Counted from the first letter of the stretch, positions 6,582-15,313 are shown. The stretch: 64,000 bases of DNA from Marinobacter daqiaonensis (GCF_900115285.1 NZ_FOYW01000001.1:1337616-1401615), one strand, 5' to 3'. The notes: generated by a model not told the origin, from the sequence alone. Numbers and translations are program-made.

Positions 6582-7673
6582 ATGCCACGAAAGAAAATCA
6601 AGCTTGAGCATTCCATCGAGTATCTTTCGATTCTTGATGAAAAGGGCAAACCCGACAAGGACCTTGACCCCAAAATCGATAAGGACACCCTGCTTCGCAT
6701 GCATCGGACCATGCTGCTGAGCAGGCGCTTCGACGAATACCAGTTGCGATGGCAGAAGCAGGGACGCATCGGCACCTTCGCCCCGGCCAAGGGCCAGGAG
6801 GCGAGCCAGGTCGGCTCCATCGCCGCGGTGGAAGACGACGACTGGATGGTGCCCAGTTTCCGGGAGACGTCGGTGGCACTCTGGCGCGGCACGCCCATGA
6901 GCGGCCTGCTGCTGTTCAATGCCGGCTACAACGAAGGCGGCGAAATCCCGGAAGGCCAGAACGACCTGCCCATCTCCATTCCCGTGGCCTCCCAGATCAC
7001 CGAAGCCGTGGGCATTGCCTATGCCATGAAGATGCAGAAGAAGGACCGTCTGGTGGTGTCCTACTTCGGCGATGGCGCCACCTCGGAAGGGGATTTCCAC
7101 GAAGCCCTGAACTTTGCCCAGGTCTTCAACACCCCCAACATCTTCATCTGCCAGAACAATCAATGGGCGATTTCCGTTCCCCGTGAACAGCAGACCGAGT
7201 CCCGGACCCTGGCACAGAAGGCGCTGTCCTACGGCATGCCCGGTATTCAGGTGGATGGTAACGACCCCCTGGCGGTCTACACCGCGACCCGTGAGGCGGC
7301 CGAACGGGCCCGCAAGGGCGATGGCCCGACACTGATCGAATGCGTCACCTACCGTCTCTCGGTTCATACCACCGCGGACGACCCGGGCAAGTACCGGGAC
7401 GAGGAGGAAGAGGAAAAGTGGGAGGAGTGGGATCCGATCCCCCGCTTCCAGCAATATCTGAAGGACCGCAGGATATTGCGCAAGAAGGACATCGATTCCC
7501 TCGAGGAGGAGATCGACGACGAAGTAAAATCCGCGTGGGACGAGGTCGAGGAGCAGATCGAATCCCTCGGTGACCCTCTGGTCATGTTCGATCATCTGTT
7601 TGAGGAGCGACCTGCCTACCTGGAGGAGCAGCGGCAGACCATGAAGCAGTACCGGGAGGACAAAAATGGCTGA
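6582..7673 (+). CDS. pdhA: 2-oxoacid (pyruvate) dehydrogenase E1 component, alpha subunit
   Basis: 363 residues. With the beta subunit it decarboxylates a 2-oxoacid on thiamine diphosphate and passes the acyl group to E2. The TPP motif runs GDGATSEGDFHEALNFA ... NN (GDG-x(25+)-NN). The phosphorylation-loop equivalent YRLSVHTTADDPGKYR is present. The N-terminus (KDTLLRMHRTMLLSRRFDEY) is typical of heterotetrameric E1 alpha. It resembles PdhA of Bacillus-type complexes more than the single-chain AceE usual in enteric bacteria; a branched-chain 2-oxoacid substrate cannot be excluded. It has a very acidic stretch, DEEEEEKWEEW. AAGGG ribosome binding site. First gene of a three-gene operon; it overlaps the next gene by 8 bp. 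Confidence 0.9.
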   Translation: MPRKKIKLEHSIEYLSILDEKGKPDKDLDPKIDKDTLLRMHRTMLLSRRFDEYQLRWQKQGRIGTFAPAKGQEASQVGSIAAVEDDDWMVPSFRETSVALWRGTPMSGLLLFNAGYNEGGEIPEGQNDLPISIPVASQITEAVGIAYAMKMQKKDRLVVSYFGDGATSEGDFHEALNFAQVFNTPNIFICQNNQWAISVPREQQTESRTLAQKALSYGMPGIQVDGNDPLAVYTATREAAERARKGDGPTLIECVTYRLSVHTTADDPGKYRDEEEEEKWEEWDPIPRFQQYLKDRRILRKKDIDSLEEEIDDEVKSAWDEVEEQIESLGDPLVMFDHLFEERPAYLEEQRQTMKQYREDKNG

Positions 7674-8646
7674 GTTGACGATGGTGCAGGCCATTAACCT
7701 GGCCCTGGAACAGGAAATGGAAAAGGATGACAGCGTCCACGTGCTGGGCCAGGACGTCGGGGTTGACGGCGGTGTCTTCCGGGTGACCGATGGTCTACTG
7801 AAGAAATTCGGCGAAGACCGTGTCATGGACACACCACTGGCGGAGTCCGCCATCGTGGGCATGTCGGTTGGCATGGCCATCGCGGGCCTGAAACCGGTGT
7901 GTGAACTCCAGTTCTCCGGGTTCAGCTACTTTGCCTTTCACCAGCTCGAAGGCCAGGCCGCGAGGATGCGCTGGCGTACCCGGGGACGCTACAACGTGCC
8001 CATGGTGTGCCGCATGCCCTATGGCGGCGGTGTACGGGCCCTGGAGCACCACTCCGAAAGCCGGGAAGCCTACTACGCCCATACCCCGGGCCTGAAAATG
8101 GTGATTCCCTCCGGGCCCCGCAATGCCCGCGCCCTGCTGGTGAGCGCCATGCGCGACCCGGACCCGGTGATTTTCTTTGAGGGCAAGGCCATTTACCGCG
8201 CGTTCAAGGAGGAAGTGCCGGACGAGGAGGAGACCATTCCCCTGGGGGAGTCACAGATTGCACGGGAAGGCGATGATCTGACCATTATCACCTACGGCGC
8301 CATGACGCATCGGACCCTGGAGGCGGCGGAAAAGCTGGCTGAGGAAGATGGCATCGAGGCGGAAGTCATCGATCTGCTGTCCATTTCGCCCCTGGACGAC
8401 GAAAAGCTGAGCGAGTCGGTCCGCAAGACCGGCCGCGTGGTCATTGTTCATGAAGCCCATCGCAGCTTTGGCCCGGGCGCGGAAATCATCGCCCGTATCA
8501 ACGAGAAATCCTTTTATTACCTGGAAGCGCCGATCCAGCGGGTTACCGGTTACGACGTGATCACCCCGTATTTCGCCCGGGAGCAGGATTACATTCCCGA
8601 TGTCGCCCGCATTGTCACAGGCGCACGCCAGGCCATGGCCGACTAG
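7666..8646 (+). CDS. pdhB: 2-oxoacid (pyruvate) dehydrogenase E1 component, beta subunit
   Basis: 326 residues, usual for E1 beta. Starts MAELTMVQAINLALEQEME. Contains GQDVGVDGGVFRVTDGL, the cofactor-binding and subunit-contact region, then FAFHQLEGQAARMRWRTRG and PYGGGVRALEHHSES, and a transketolase C-terminal domain with IVHEAHRSFGPGAEI. It pairs with the alpha subunit into an alpha2beta2 heterotetramer. The start overlaps the alpha gene by 8 bp and the stop lies 12 bp before the E2 start, so the three are co-transcribed. Confidence 0.92.
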   Translation: MAELTMVQAINLALEQEMEKDDSVHVLGQDVGVDGGVFRVTDGLLKKFGEDRVMDTPLAESAIVGMSVGMAIAGLKPVCELQFSGFSYFAFHQLEGQAARMRWRTRGRYNVPMVCRMPYGGGVRALEHHSESREAYYAHTPGLKMVIPSGPRNARALLVSAMRDPDPVIFFEGKAIYRAFKEEVPDEEETIPLGESQIAREGDDLTIITYGAMTHRTLEAAEKLAEEDGIEAEVIDLLSISPLDDEKLSESVRKTGRVVIVHEAHRSFGPGAEIIARINEKSFYYLEAPIQRVTGYDVITPYFAREQDYIPDVARIVTGARQAMAD

Positions 8647-8658
8647 GAGTCATTGTTC

Positions 8659-10104
8659 ATGTCGAAAGAGTACAGGCTTGAAGACCCCGGCGAGGGCATT
8701 ACCGAAGCGGATGTTGTCGAGATCCTGGTGAGCGAAGGCGACAGGGTCGAGGACGGTGACCCATTGCTCACCGTGGAAACCGACAAGGCTGCCAATGAGA
8801 TACCGGCCAACTTCGATGGCACGATCGAGTCCGTTGAGGTCAGCGAGGGAGACACCATCAAGGTGGGCCAGGTGCTGGTCACCTACAGTGATGGTGAAGA
8901 CGACGACGGCAAGGATTCCTCCGACGGGGAAGACGTTGAGTCCGGCAGGGAAGACCGCAAAAGCAAAAAGTCGGACAGGAAAAAAGAAGACAGCAAGTCT
9001 CGTGGAAAGTCCCGGGAAGAGTCCGATGAAGATGCCGGGAAGGAGTCCGAAGAAGATGGCGAAAAGGATGAGGAGAACTCAGCAGAGGACGATGAAGAGT
9101 CTTCTCATGAAACCCGGGAGAAGTCCGGTGACCGGAAGAAGCACGGAAAGAAACGGCAAAAGCCCGGATCGAAAGACCGGGACACGTCATCGGAGCAGCC
9201 GGTGCCCGCCGCCCCCGCCACCCGCAAGCTGGCAAGAGAGCTTCACGTTGACCTCCACGAGGTGGAAGGCTCCGGCCCCGACGGCCGGGTAACCAAGGAA
9301 GACGTTGAGGAGTTTTCCGAGGAGGCGGCATCGAAGGAATCCTCAAGAGCCGGCGGGGAGTCGCCGGAACTGCCGGACTTCAGCCAGTGGGGTGAGACCC
9401 GGAGGGAGCCCCTGGAGGCCATCCGCAAGGCCATCGCCCGCAACATGAGTTTGTCATGGCAGGAGATTCCCCATGTCATGCACCAGAGCATTGCGGATAT
9501 CACGGAGCTGGAACGTTTCCGCGGCCGTCACCAGGACGAGGTGGCAAAGCGCGGGGGCAAGCTGACCATGACGGTGCTGGCAATCAAGGCCCTGGTGGCG
9601 GCGCTGAAGCAGTTCCCGAGGTTCAACTCGAGCCTGGATGTGGACAACGACGAGCTGATCTACAAGGACTACTACGACATCGGCGTTGCCGTGGCCACCG
9701 ACGCGGGTCTGCTGGTACCGGTGGTTCGCGGGGCGGACCGCAAGGACACCATCGAGCTGGCCACCGATCTGGCCCGCCTGGCGGACAAGGCCCGGGAGGG
9801 AAAACTGACGAAGCAGGAAATGGAGGGCGCCACCTTCAGCCTCACCAATCCCGGACCTATCGGTGCGACCAGCTTCACCCCCATTATCAACCACCCCGAA
9901 GTGGCCATTCTCGGCATGGGCAGTGCGCAGCTGGAGCCGGTGGCGACGGGAAATATCGACAACTACAGGCTGGAAGCCCGCCTGCGCATGCCCCTGTGCC
10001 TGGGCTATGACCACCGGGTCAACGACGGCGCCGATGCCGCGCAGTTCCTTAAAACCATCGTCGATATTCTGGAAGATCCGGAGACCCTGATGCTCTCGTC
10101 CTGA
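8659..10104 (+). CDS. pdhC: Dihydrolipoamide acyltransferase (E2) of the 2-oxoacid dehydrogenase complex
   Basis: 481 residues from the ATG at 8659 (GGAG 9 nt upstream); an in-frame TTG at 8653 is less likely. Domains: one lipoyl domain (1-77) with lipoyl-lysine K43 in ETDKAAN; a long charged linker (about 80-180) made almost wholly of D, E, K, S, R and G; the peripheral subunit-binding domain (about 184-218, ATRKLARELHVDL..GSGPDGRVTKEDV); and the catalytic domain (about 250-481) with the DHRVNDGA active-site motif (H452). It moves the acyl group from E1 to CoA. E3 is not in this operon and must be encoded elsewhere. The linker is odd, since E2 linkers are normally Ala/Pro-rich. Confidence 0.92.
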   Translation: MSKEYRLEDPGEGITEADVVEILVSEGDRVEDGDPLLTVETDKAANEIPANFDGTIESVEVSEGDTIKVGQVLVTYSDGEDDDGKDSSDGEDVESGREDRKSKKSDRKKEDSKSRGKSREESDEDAGKESEEDGEKDEENSAEDDEESSHETREKSGDRKKHGKKRQKPGSKDRDTSSEQPVPAAPATRKLARELHVDLHEVEGSGPDGRVTKEDVEEFSEEAASKESSRAGGESPELPDFSQWGETRREPLEAIRKAIARNMSLSWQEIPHVMHQSIADITELERFRGRHQDEVAKRGGKLTMTVLAIKALVAALKQFPRFNSSLDVDNDELIYKDYYDIGVAVATDAGLLVPVVRGADRKDTIELATDLARLADKAREGKLTKQEMEGATFSLTNPGPIGATSFTPIINHPEVAILGMGSAQLEPVATGNIDNYRLEARLRMPLCLGYDHRVNDGADAAQFLKTIVDILEDPETLMLSS

Positions 10105-10157
10105 ACGGAGCGATGCATTGGAGGAAGGTTGGAGAAATAAGCGGAAGAAAAGGATAC

Positions 10158-10186
10158 GCCGGGCTGTCACCAGCCCGGCTTTTTTC
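10158..10186 (+). terminator. Rho-independent terminator after pdh operon
   Basis: A 9-bp GC-rich perfect stem (10158-10166 with 10171-10179), a 4-nt loop and a run of six T. It lies 53 bp after the E2 stop and just before the stop of the convergent dehydrogenase. Confidence 0.9.
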
Positions 10187-10194
10187 TGGCCTGA

Positions 10195-11436
10195 TCAGCA
10201 CCAGCCCCGGGCGAGCACAGCCTCCTCGATACGCTTGAGGGCGTGAATCCACGCGCCCAGGCGCACGGACTTGATGCCATGCTCCTCGGCGATCTCCGCG
10301 GCTTTCTGGTAACTGTGGACCAGCCGCCTGCGACGCTGCTCGCTGATGGTTTCCGCGCCCCAGTAGTCGTCAGACAGCCCCTGGGTGCGCTCCATCTGAC
10401 ACAGGTGCACACTGCCGGCATTGGCCAGCACGTCCGGCACGACGGTCACACCCCGCTCCAGCAGAATCTCGTCCGCCTCGAGGGTTGTTGGCGAGTTGGC
10501 GGCCTCCACAACCATCCGCGCCTTGACGTTCTCAGCGACTTCTTTGGTAATCACGCCCTGAAGGGCAGCCGGCACGAGTACGTCGCAGTCACAGGTCAAC
10601 AGGTCCTCGTTGGAGATGGAGTCCGCATCCGGGAAGTCTTCCAGTGAGCCGTTTTCCTCCCGGTATTCCAGCAGCTTGTCGATGTCCAGGCCATCCTCCG
10701 AATAGACGCCGGCATCGATTTCACGAATGGCTATCACCTTGCAGCCGGCATCCTGGAAAGCCTTTGCAGCCACTGACCCGACCTGCCCGAAACCCTGGAT
10801 GGCGACACGGGCGCCTTCCAGCTTGAAGTCGATTTGCTCCGCCGCAGCCTCGAACACCTCGAACACACCGAGACCGGTTGCCTCGTAACCGCCCAGAGTG
10901 CCGCCGAGAATAGGCGGCTTGTCATTGACCGCCGCCGGGGCATGGTGGCCGGTGATCTGCTCGTACTCGTCCAGCATCCAGGCCATGCTCTGCATGTCGG
11001 TGCCCACATCGGCGCCCGGCACGTCGCAATCGGGACCGGAGGGCCGCAGGTAACGGATATAGGCGCGGCACAGGCGTTCAAACTCCTGCTTGCTGAGCTT
11101 CCCCGGATCCGCCGCAATGCCCCCCTTGCCGCCGCCCGCGGGTATGCGCCCGGCAGCGTGCTTGATCGACATCACCAGGGCCAGGGCCTTGCATTCGTCG
11201 AGGTTCAGGTCTGGTGAGATACGGGTACCGTCCCGGGTCGGGCCTAGGGCGTCGGTATGACAGACCCGGTAGGCGTCGAACACACGACTGCTGCCGTCGT
11301 CCATCTTCAGGGGAATGCGAAAGGCAATGAGGCGCCCCGGCCCCGACAGTAACTCGACGACATCCGGGTTGATCTCACCGATCTCGGCGGCCTGTTTCAT
11401 CAGGCGGGTACTTTGCTCGAGAAAATCGTAGGCCAT
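10195..11436 (-). CDS. Glu/Leu/Phe/Val dehydrogenase family protein
   Basis: 413 residues. Oxidative deamination of an amino acid with NAD(P), most likely glutamate by length. The N-terminal dimerisation/catalytic domain has the lysine-rich glycine motif PAGGGKGGIAADP (K104) and DVPGADVGTD. The Rossmann domain starts near VAIQGFGQVGS (about 210-220), and VVEAANSPTT and VLANAGSV are the usual later motifs. The GDH motif before the catalytic lysine is diverged, so substrate preference is uncertain. The gene is convergent with the pdh operon and shares its terminator region. An inverted TACCAA/TTGGTA pair lies just upstream of the start. Confidence 0.88.
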   Translation of the reverse strand: MAYDFLEQSTRLMKQAAEIGEINPDVVELLSGPGRLIAFRIPLKMDDGSSRVFDAYRVCHTDALGPTRDGTRISPDLNLDECKALALVMSIKHAAGRIPAGGGKGGIAADPGKLSKQEFERLCRAYIRYLRPSGPDCDVPGADVGTDMQSMAWMLDEYEQITGHHAPAAVNDKPPILGGTLGGYEATGLGVFEVFEAAAEQIDFKLEGARVAIQGFGQVGSVAAKAFQDAGCKVIAIREIDAGVYSEDGLDIDKLLEYREENGSLEDFPDADSISNEDLLTCDCDVLVPAALQGVITKEVAENVKARMVVEAANSPTTLEADEILLERGVTVVPDVLANAGSVHLCQMERTQGLSDDYWGAETISEQRRRRLVHSYQKAAEIAEEHGIKSVRLGAWIHALKRIEEAVLARGWC

Positions 11437-11561
11437 AAGTCTCCCTCTGTCGGTTTACCAAATCGTTACCTCAAGCTTGGTAGAACATCGGGCTCCCTGC
11501 AAACCGGGCTGGGTTTCCATCCGTCGGGGCGACAGGAAAAGCGGCGTCAGCCGGCACGGCT

Positions 11562-12728
11562 TTAACGACTGGATTCCGCTGCATTTTTCCCATCGGCACG
11601 TTTTCCATCCGCACTTCTCGCCTCAGCACTTCTCCCATCAGCACCTTCCCCGTCCTTACTCTCCTCACTGACGCTCCCGCCGCTATCCACCAGGCGGGCC
11701 CGCAGACGGGGCAGCTGAGCGGGATAGTTCTGCTGGATAAAGGTCACCAGCCCCTCCCGCACGGCACATCTCAGCTCCCAGTTCCGGCTCGAGTCCGGCG
11801 CACTCATCAGGAAACGGACCTGCATGGCCTGCTCATCCGAATCCGTCACCTGCACCAGCTCCACCTTCCCGTCCCAGTGGGGTGAAACCTTCAGCAGGCG
11901 GGAGAACTCCTGGCGAAGTGGCTCCACCGGCATGGTGTAGTCAACCCAGATAAAGACGGTTCCCAGCAGGTCCGCATTTTTGCGGGACCAGTTCTGAAAC
12001 GGATTTTCGATAAACCACTGCAGCGGCACAATGAGTCGGCGCAGGTCCCACACCCGCAGCACCACGTAGGTGGCGGTGACCTCTTCCACCCAGCACCACT
12101 CCCCCTGTACAAAAAGCACGTCATCAATGCGGAACGGCTGGGTCAGGGCAATCTGCATTCCCGCCAGCAGGTTGCTCAGAACCGGACGGGCCGCGAACCC
12201 CAGGATGATGCCGCCGACACCCGCCGAAGCAAGCAGGCTGGCGCCCAGTTTCTGCACCGGCTCGAAGGTCATCAGGGCCGCGCCGAGACCGATAATCACC
12301 ACGAGGATGTTCAGGCAACGGACCAGGAAACGGGTCTGGGTCTCCACCTTGCGGGCCCGTTGCCACTGCCCTTCCAGGACGGGATTCAGCAGCACGATCA
12401 CCTCGCCGATCACCGAGGTCAGGCGGACCACGGCCCAGGTCAGCGAGAGTATCAGCAGCAGTGTGACCATCTGCCTGACCGCTGCAAGATAGGGCAGGTC
12501 CTCTGGCGCGGCGGCAAGTGTGCCATTGAGCACCAGCAATGACAGGGCAACGCCCAGGGCGCGGGCGGCGGCATCCAGGAACAGCCGGGGGACGGTCCTC
12601 GACTCGGAGAAATGGCGGACCAGCGCCAGGGTGAAGCGGTAGATGACATAGGTCGCGGCCACGGCGAGAAGCGCCGACAGTCCGGGTATCAGCCATGCTT
12701 TAAGGCCAGCCTGCAGAGATTCCAGCAT
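11562..12728 (-). CDS. MscS-family mechanosensitive channel
   Basis: 388 residues, inner membrane. Several hydrophobic N-terminal segments, then the MscS pore/beta domain: ILGFAARPVLSNLLAGMQIALTQPFRIDD, followed by WCWVEEVTATYVVLRVWDLRRLIVP, which marks the small-channel subfamily shared with the partial gene at 62613-64000. It probably gates under hypo-osmotic stress. The tail is unusual: residues about 359-383 are five five-residue repeats of the form D/E-G/A-x-x-A, encoded by a degenerate 15-bp tandem repeat. The start is the ATG at 12728 with only a weak ribosome binding site. Confidence 0.88.
   Translation of the reverse strand: MLESLQAGLKAWLIPGLSALLAVAATYVIYRFTLALVRHFSESRTVPRLFLDAAARALGVALSLLVLNGTLAAAPEDLPYLAAVRQMVTLLLILSLTWAVVRLTSVIGEVIVLLNPVLEGQWQRARKVETQTRFLVRCLNILVVIIGLGAALMTFEPVQKLGASLLASAGVGGIILGFAARPVLSNLLAGMQIALTQPFRIDDVLFVQGEWCWVEEVTATYVVLRVWDLRRLIVPLQWFIENPFQNWSRKNADLLGTVFIWVDYTMPVEPLRQEFSRLLKVSPHWDGKVELVQVTDSDEQAMQVRFLMSAPDSSRNWELRCAVREGLVTFIQQNYPAQLPRLRARLVDSGGSVSEESKDGEGADGRSAEARSADGKRADGKNAAESSR
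11580..11654. repeat. Degenerate 15-bp tandem repeat in MscS gene 3' end
   Basis: Five 15-bp units encode DGEGA, DGRSA, EARSA, DGKRA and DGKNA in the minus-strand frame. The units are degenerate at DNA level but the five-residue period is clear. Confidence 0.7.
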
Positions 12729-13256
12729 TGTGGGTTCCCGATATGGTGAATCAATACCATCAAAACTAACCGATGGGGACTCCCGGCGAAAGACTCAGAC
12801 CTGAAGGAACTCCGCTGGCCAATCGCCCGGGTTGCAAGCCTAAAACCGGATGCCAGCGCGACGGGTTTCGGCGTCGGTCAACTAAACACATATTTTCCGG
12901 TCCCGCTTTGTCGATACCTGGCCACCAGGGGCCGCAGCCCACAGGCCGCTGATCTGGGAGCCTGAACCGGCGGGCCCCCACCGATCGTCATGGCGCCTGC
13001 CAACCAACTCAAGCGACATAGCCAGCACCCCAAAGTTTTCAAGGAACTAGGTCACATCATGAAAATCGGGGGCGTCAGCCTTTGTCAAGAATAGCAGCCA
13101 GGGTCCTTACCCCTGTGGAGGCGCTGGTCTGCTGCCGGTCCCCGGGGTCGACCGACGCCCCCACCTACACGTAAAGCGAATAACGCTGTCGATCAGGTTT
13201 GCCCGACGCCCCTCCCCCGCCAGAGAAGGCTACTGTTCTTTCGTTTATTTCACTGT
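12729..13256. other. Long intergenic region without a recognisable gene
   Basis: About 530 bp between the MscS start and the candidate promoter of the PEP-CTERM gene. I found no convincing open frame, RNA gene or repeat. Base composition is mixed, with several short GC-rich dyads. Confidence 0.5.
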
Positions 13257-13272
13257 CGGCATGATTATCGCT
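13257..13272 (+). promoter_or_regulatory. Candidate sigma-54 (-24/-12) promoter of the PEP-CTERM gene
   Basis: CGGCATGATTATCGCT gives GG (13258-13259) and GC (13270-13271) separated by exactly 10 bp, close to the TGGCAY-N5-TTGCW consensus. PEP-CTERM genes in other bacteria are known to be controlled by RpoN with the PrsK/PrsR pair, which fits. Confidence 0.45.
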
Positions 13273-13287
13273 TCATGAGGGGTGTCG

Positions 13288-13318
13288 CCAGGGTCCGGCG
13301 CGCAAACGCCGGCCCTGG
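13288..13318 (+). other. Stable hairpin in the 5' leader of the PEP-CTERM gene
   Basis: CCAGGG-t-CCGGCG (13288-13300) pairs with CGCCGGCCCTGG (13307-13318) around a 6-nt loop, about 90 nt before the start codon. No T run follows, so it is more likely a leader structure than a terminator. Confidence 0.55.
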
Positions 13319-13407
13319 ATGGGAACAATTACCAAGGATCTCAGACGTGATGATGTTGAGACAGCCTGGACGAGATGGAATTTGTGCCAAACAAGGGGAA
13401 GAACATC

Positions 13408-14148
13408 ATGAATATGAAACTCATCGTCACAGCGGTTGCCCTTGCCTCCTGGGCAGGCTCCGCCAACGCTATCTTTGTCAGCGATGCCACTGGTAACGGG
13501 CTGCAAACCGTACTGGACAATATCACGGTTGGACCGGTGGCCGGTGATTCGTCGGTGGACGTCAATGCGGATCAGATTTCTGACGATTCGGACACGTACT
13601 GGGAGACATTAGGGGCTGGTAGTGCAACCACTCTGGTGTTCGAACTGGCGAACAAGAAAAACAGCAACACCTTCGGTATTTACGATCAGGCGGATCCGAC
13701 CAACTACGTTCAGCTTTTCGCTGGTGGCGATTCGCCAGATACCCCGGAAGCCCAGCGCCTGTTATCAGTGGCCGGAGATGGCACCGTCTCCATTGATGGG
13801 TTCGATACCGGCGTTCAGTTCAGCTCGAGCTCCTTCGGCCTGTACCTTGGTCGTGCCGAGCCACTGTTTTACTCGGACAGCAGTCTGAACAGAGCCGGGG
13901 CCGACCAGATGGCGGCCCTGAAGGGTAAGGGAGACACCGTCAATCTCGCGGGACTCGGTGAAACGACCTGGGACGAGAACAGCCACATCATCGCCTGGGA
14001 AGACCTCGCCTATGACCGGTCGGACAGGGATGTCAATGACCTGGTGTTGTTCGTCAGTTCCATCACCAACGTTCCCGAGCCTGGCACTCTGGCTTTGCTG
14101 GGTCTGGGCCTGGTGGGTCTCGGTGCGGCCCGGCGGCAGAAGGCCTGA
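13408..14148 (+). CDS. PEP-CTERM sorting-domain protein with DUF4114-like domain
   Basis: 246 residues. Exported surface or matrix protein processed by an exosortase. Signal peptide MNMKLIVTAVALASWAGSANA. The body ends with a DUF4114-like signature (HIIAWEDLAYDRSDRDVNDLVLFV). The C-terminal sorting tag is VPEPGTLALLGLGLVGLG followed by the basic tail AARRQKA. The ATG at 13408 was chosen for its AAGGGGAAG ribosome binding site and because the signal peptide starts there. A candidate sigma-54 promoter and a leader hairpin precede it; a strong hairpin follows. No exosortase or exopolysaccharide genes occur in this window, so the processing system must lie elsewhere. Confidence 0.9.
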   Translation: MNMKLIVTAVALASWAGSANAIFVSDATGNGLQTVLDNITVGPVAGDSSVDVNADQISDDSDTYWETLGAGSATTLVFELANKKNSNTFGIYDQADPTNYVQLFAGGDSPDTPEAQRLLSVAGDGTVSIDGFDTGVQFSSSSFGLYLGRAEPLFYSDSSLNRAGADQMAALKGKGDTVNLAGLGETTWDENSHIIAWEDLAYDRSDRDVNDLVLFVSSITNVPEPGTLALLGLGLVGLGAARRQKA

Positions 14149-14176
14149 GATATCGGCAGCAAAATCCTGCCATGTC

Positions 14177-14219
14177 CCTGAAGAATCATAGAGCCCAGCT
14201 CTATGGTTCTTCTGTTCAG
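14177..14219. terminator. Hairpin between convergent genes (bidirectional terminator)
   Basis: A 14-bp stem with one G-U pair (14180-14193 with 14199-14212) and a 5-nt loop. The outer CCTGA/TCAGG bases extend it with a small bulge. AT-rich stem flanks serve as T runs in each direction. It lies between the PEP-CTERM stop and the DUF4112 stop. Confidence 0.65.
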
Positions 14220-14656
14220 GACGCATCGGCATCAGTGGTGGTTTTCCCCGGTGAAAACCGAAGCGGGCCGGATTGTTCAACACCGAACTGACGCTCCAGA
14301 TCCTCCTTGAGCAGTCTTGTGTTGCGGACATTGGCCTTGTACATCACATCAAAGGCGTCCCCCAGCACCGGCACCGAGCCGACAAGGGCGTCAATCAGGA
14401 AGTTCTTGATCATGTGGGCCTTCACCCGGCGGCTGGCCCCCGCCCGCTGCGCTTCCGCAAGGACGTAACCCGAGATCAGCAGACCAGCAAAGTCGCCGAC
14501 CACGGGAATCAGGCCAATCACCGGTTCAATACCCACGGAAATGCGGGTGAAAGGGATCCGCACCGCACTGTCGGTCAGCCGGCTGAAGCGTTCCAGCCGC
14601 TTCAGGATCGCCTGCCGGTCCTCATTGGTAACGGGTTTTCCCTCTGGTGAGCTCAT
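14216..14656 (-). CDS. DUF4112 domain-containing membrane protein
   Basis: 146 residues from the ATG at 14656; the longer frame begins at a TTG without support. Contains the DUF4112 signature: LTDSAVRIPFTRISVGIEPVIGLIPVVGDFAG, a hydrophobic segment, then NFLIDALVGSVPVLGDAFDVMYKANVRNTRLL. The two GxxPxxGD repeats are characteristic. Predicted inner-membrane protein with two hydrophobic stretches; biochemical function unknown. It follows a Pmp3-like gene by 19 bp on the same strand, so the two may be co-transcribed. Confidence 0.85.
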   Translation of the reverse strand: MSSPEGKPVTNEDRQAILKRLERFSRLTDSAVRIPFTRISVGIEPVIGLIPVVGDFAGLLISGYVLAEAQRAGASRRVKAHMIKNFLIDALVGSVPVLGDAFDVMYKANVRNTRLLKEDLERQFGVEQSGPLRFSPGKTTTDADAS

Positions 14657-14675
14657 TGGCCGACCTGACTCCGGT

Positions 14676-14834
14676 CTATTTCTTCGCAATGACCCACACG
14701 GCGTGGACGATACCGGGAATATAGCCCAGCAGTGTCAAAAGGATGTTAATCCAGAAATGCTTGCCAATGCCGACCTGGAGAAACACGCCCAGCGGCGGCA
14801 GCAGAATCGCTATCAGTACTCGTATCAGATCCAT
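14676..14834 (-). CDS. YqaE/Pmp3 family small membrane protein
   Basis: 52 residues from the ATG at 14834, with GGAG about 7 nt upstream. Two transmembrane helices: DLIRVLIAILLPPLGVFLQVG and FWINILLTLLGYIPGIVHAVW, the classic Pmp3/UPF0057 pattern with PPLGV and GYIPG. Such proteolipids are stress-induced in yeast, plants and bacteria and affect membrane potential or salt tolerance. The very short length is normal for the family. The DUF4112 gene follows. Confidence 0.92.
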   Translation of the reverse strand: MDLIRVLIAILLPPLGVFLQVGIGKHFWINILLTLLGYIPGIVHAVWVIAKK

Positions 14835-15060
14835 CGTCCACTCCTTCGTCCGTAACAACTGTACCCCACAGGATAGCAGCTCCCCCGGAAACGGGGGTTA
14901 CAGGACGGACAGGCCCGGACTTTCCTCCGCCCCAACTGTGGATCATCGGCTGTCGTGCTAGGCTGTAATGGATTGCCCTGTCCTGTAAGCTCCAACCCGA
15001 TGACCATGCCCTGGCATGCCGGGTGCGGGAGCAGACCGACCATCAGAGGAGAGAACCCTT

Positions 15061-15201
15061 ATGACGCTTCACCTTGACCTCGCCCCGCTGATCAGTATCG
15101 CGGCCGGTATCGGCATCCTGGTGTTTCCCCGCCTGCTGAACTACATCGTCGCCGGTTACCTGATCATCTTCGGTGTCCTGGGCCTGCTGGGTCACGTCTG
15201 A
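15061..15201 (+). CDS. DUF3096-type small membrane protein
   Basis: 46 residues: MTLHLDLAPLISIAAGIGIL followed by FPRLLNYIVAGYLIIFGVLGLL. Two hydrophobic helices with the PRLLNYIVA motif seen in DUF3096 proteins. AGAGGAGAG ribosome binding site just upstream of the ATG. Function unknown; such genes are usually found singly near stress or envelope genes. Confidence 0.8.
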   Translation: MTLHLDLAPLISIAAGIGILVFPRLLNYIVAGYLIIFGVLGLLGHV

Positions 15202-15313
15202 CCCCATGCCCTGCCCCCGGTGACCGGAAGTGGCCAGAGCCATCGTATAGTTCCGGGGCCGCTCCGGAATAACCGGGGACAGGTCCGACCCTTCACTTAC
15301 CCAGGTACGCTGT

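Noticed and set aside
6564-7880. Minus-strand frame (438 codons) across pdhA
   Set aside because: Overlaps a certain gene with full motifs and has no domain of its own.
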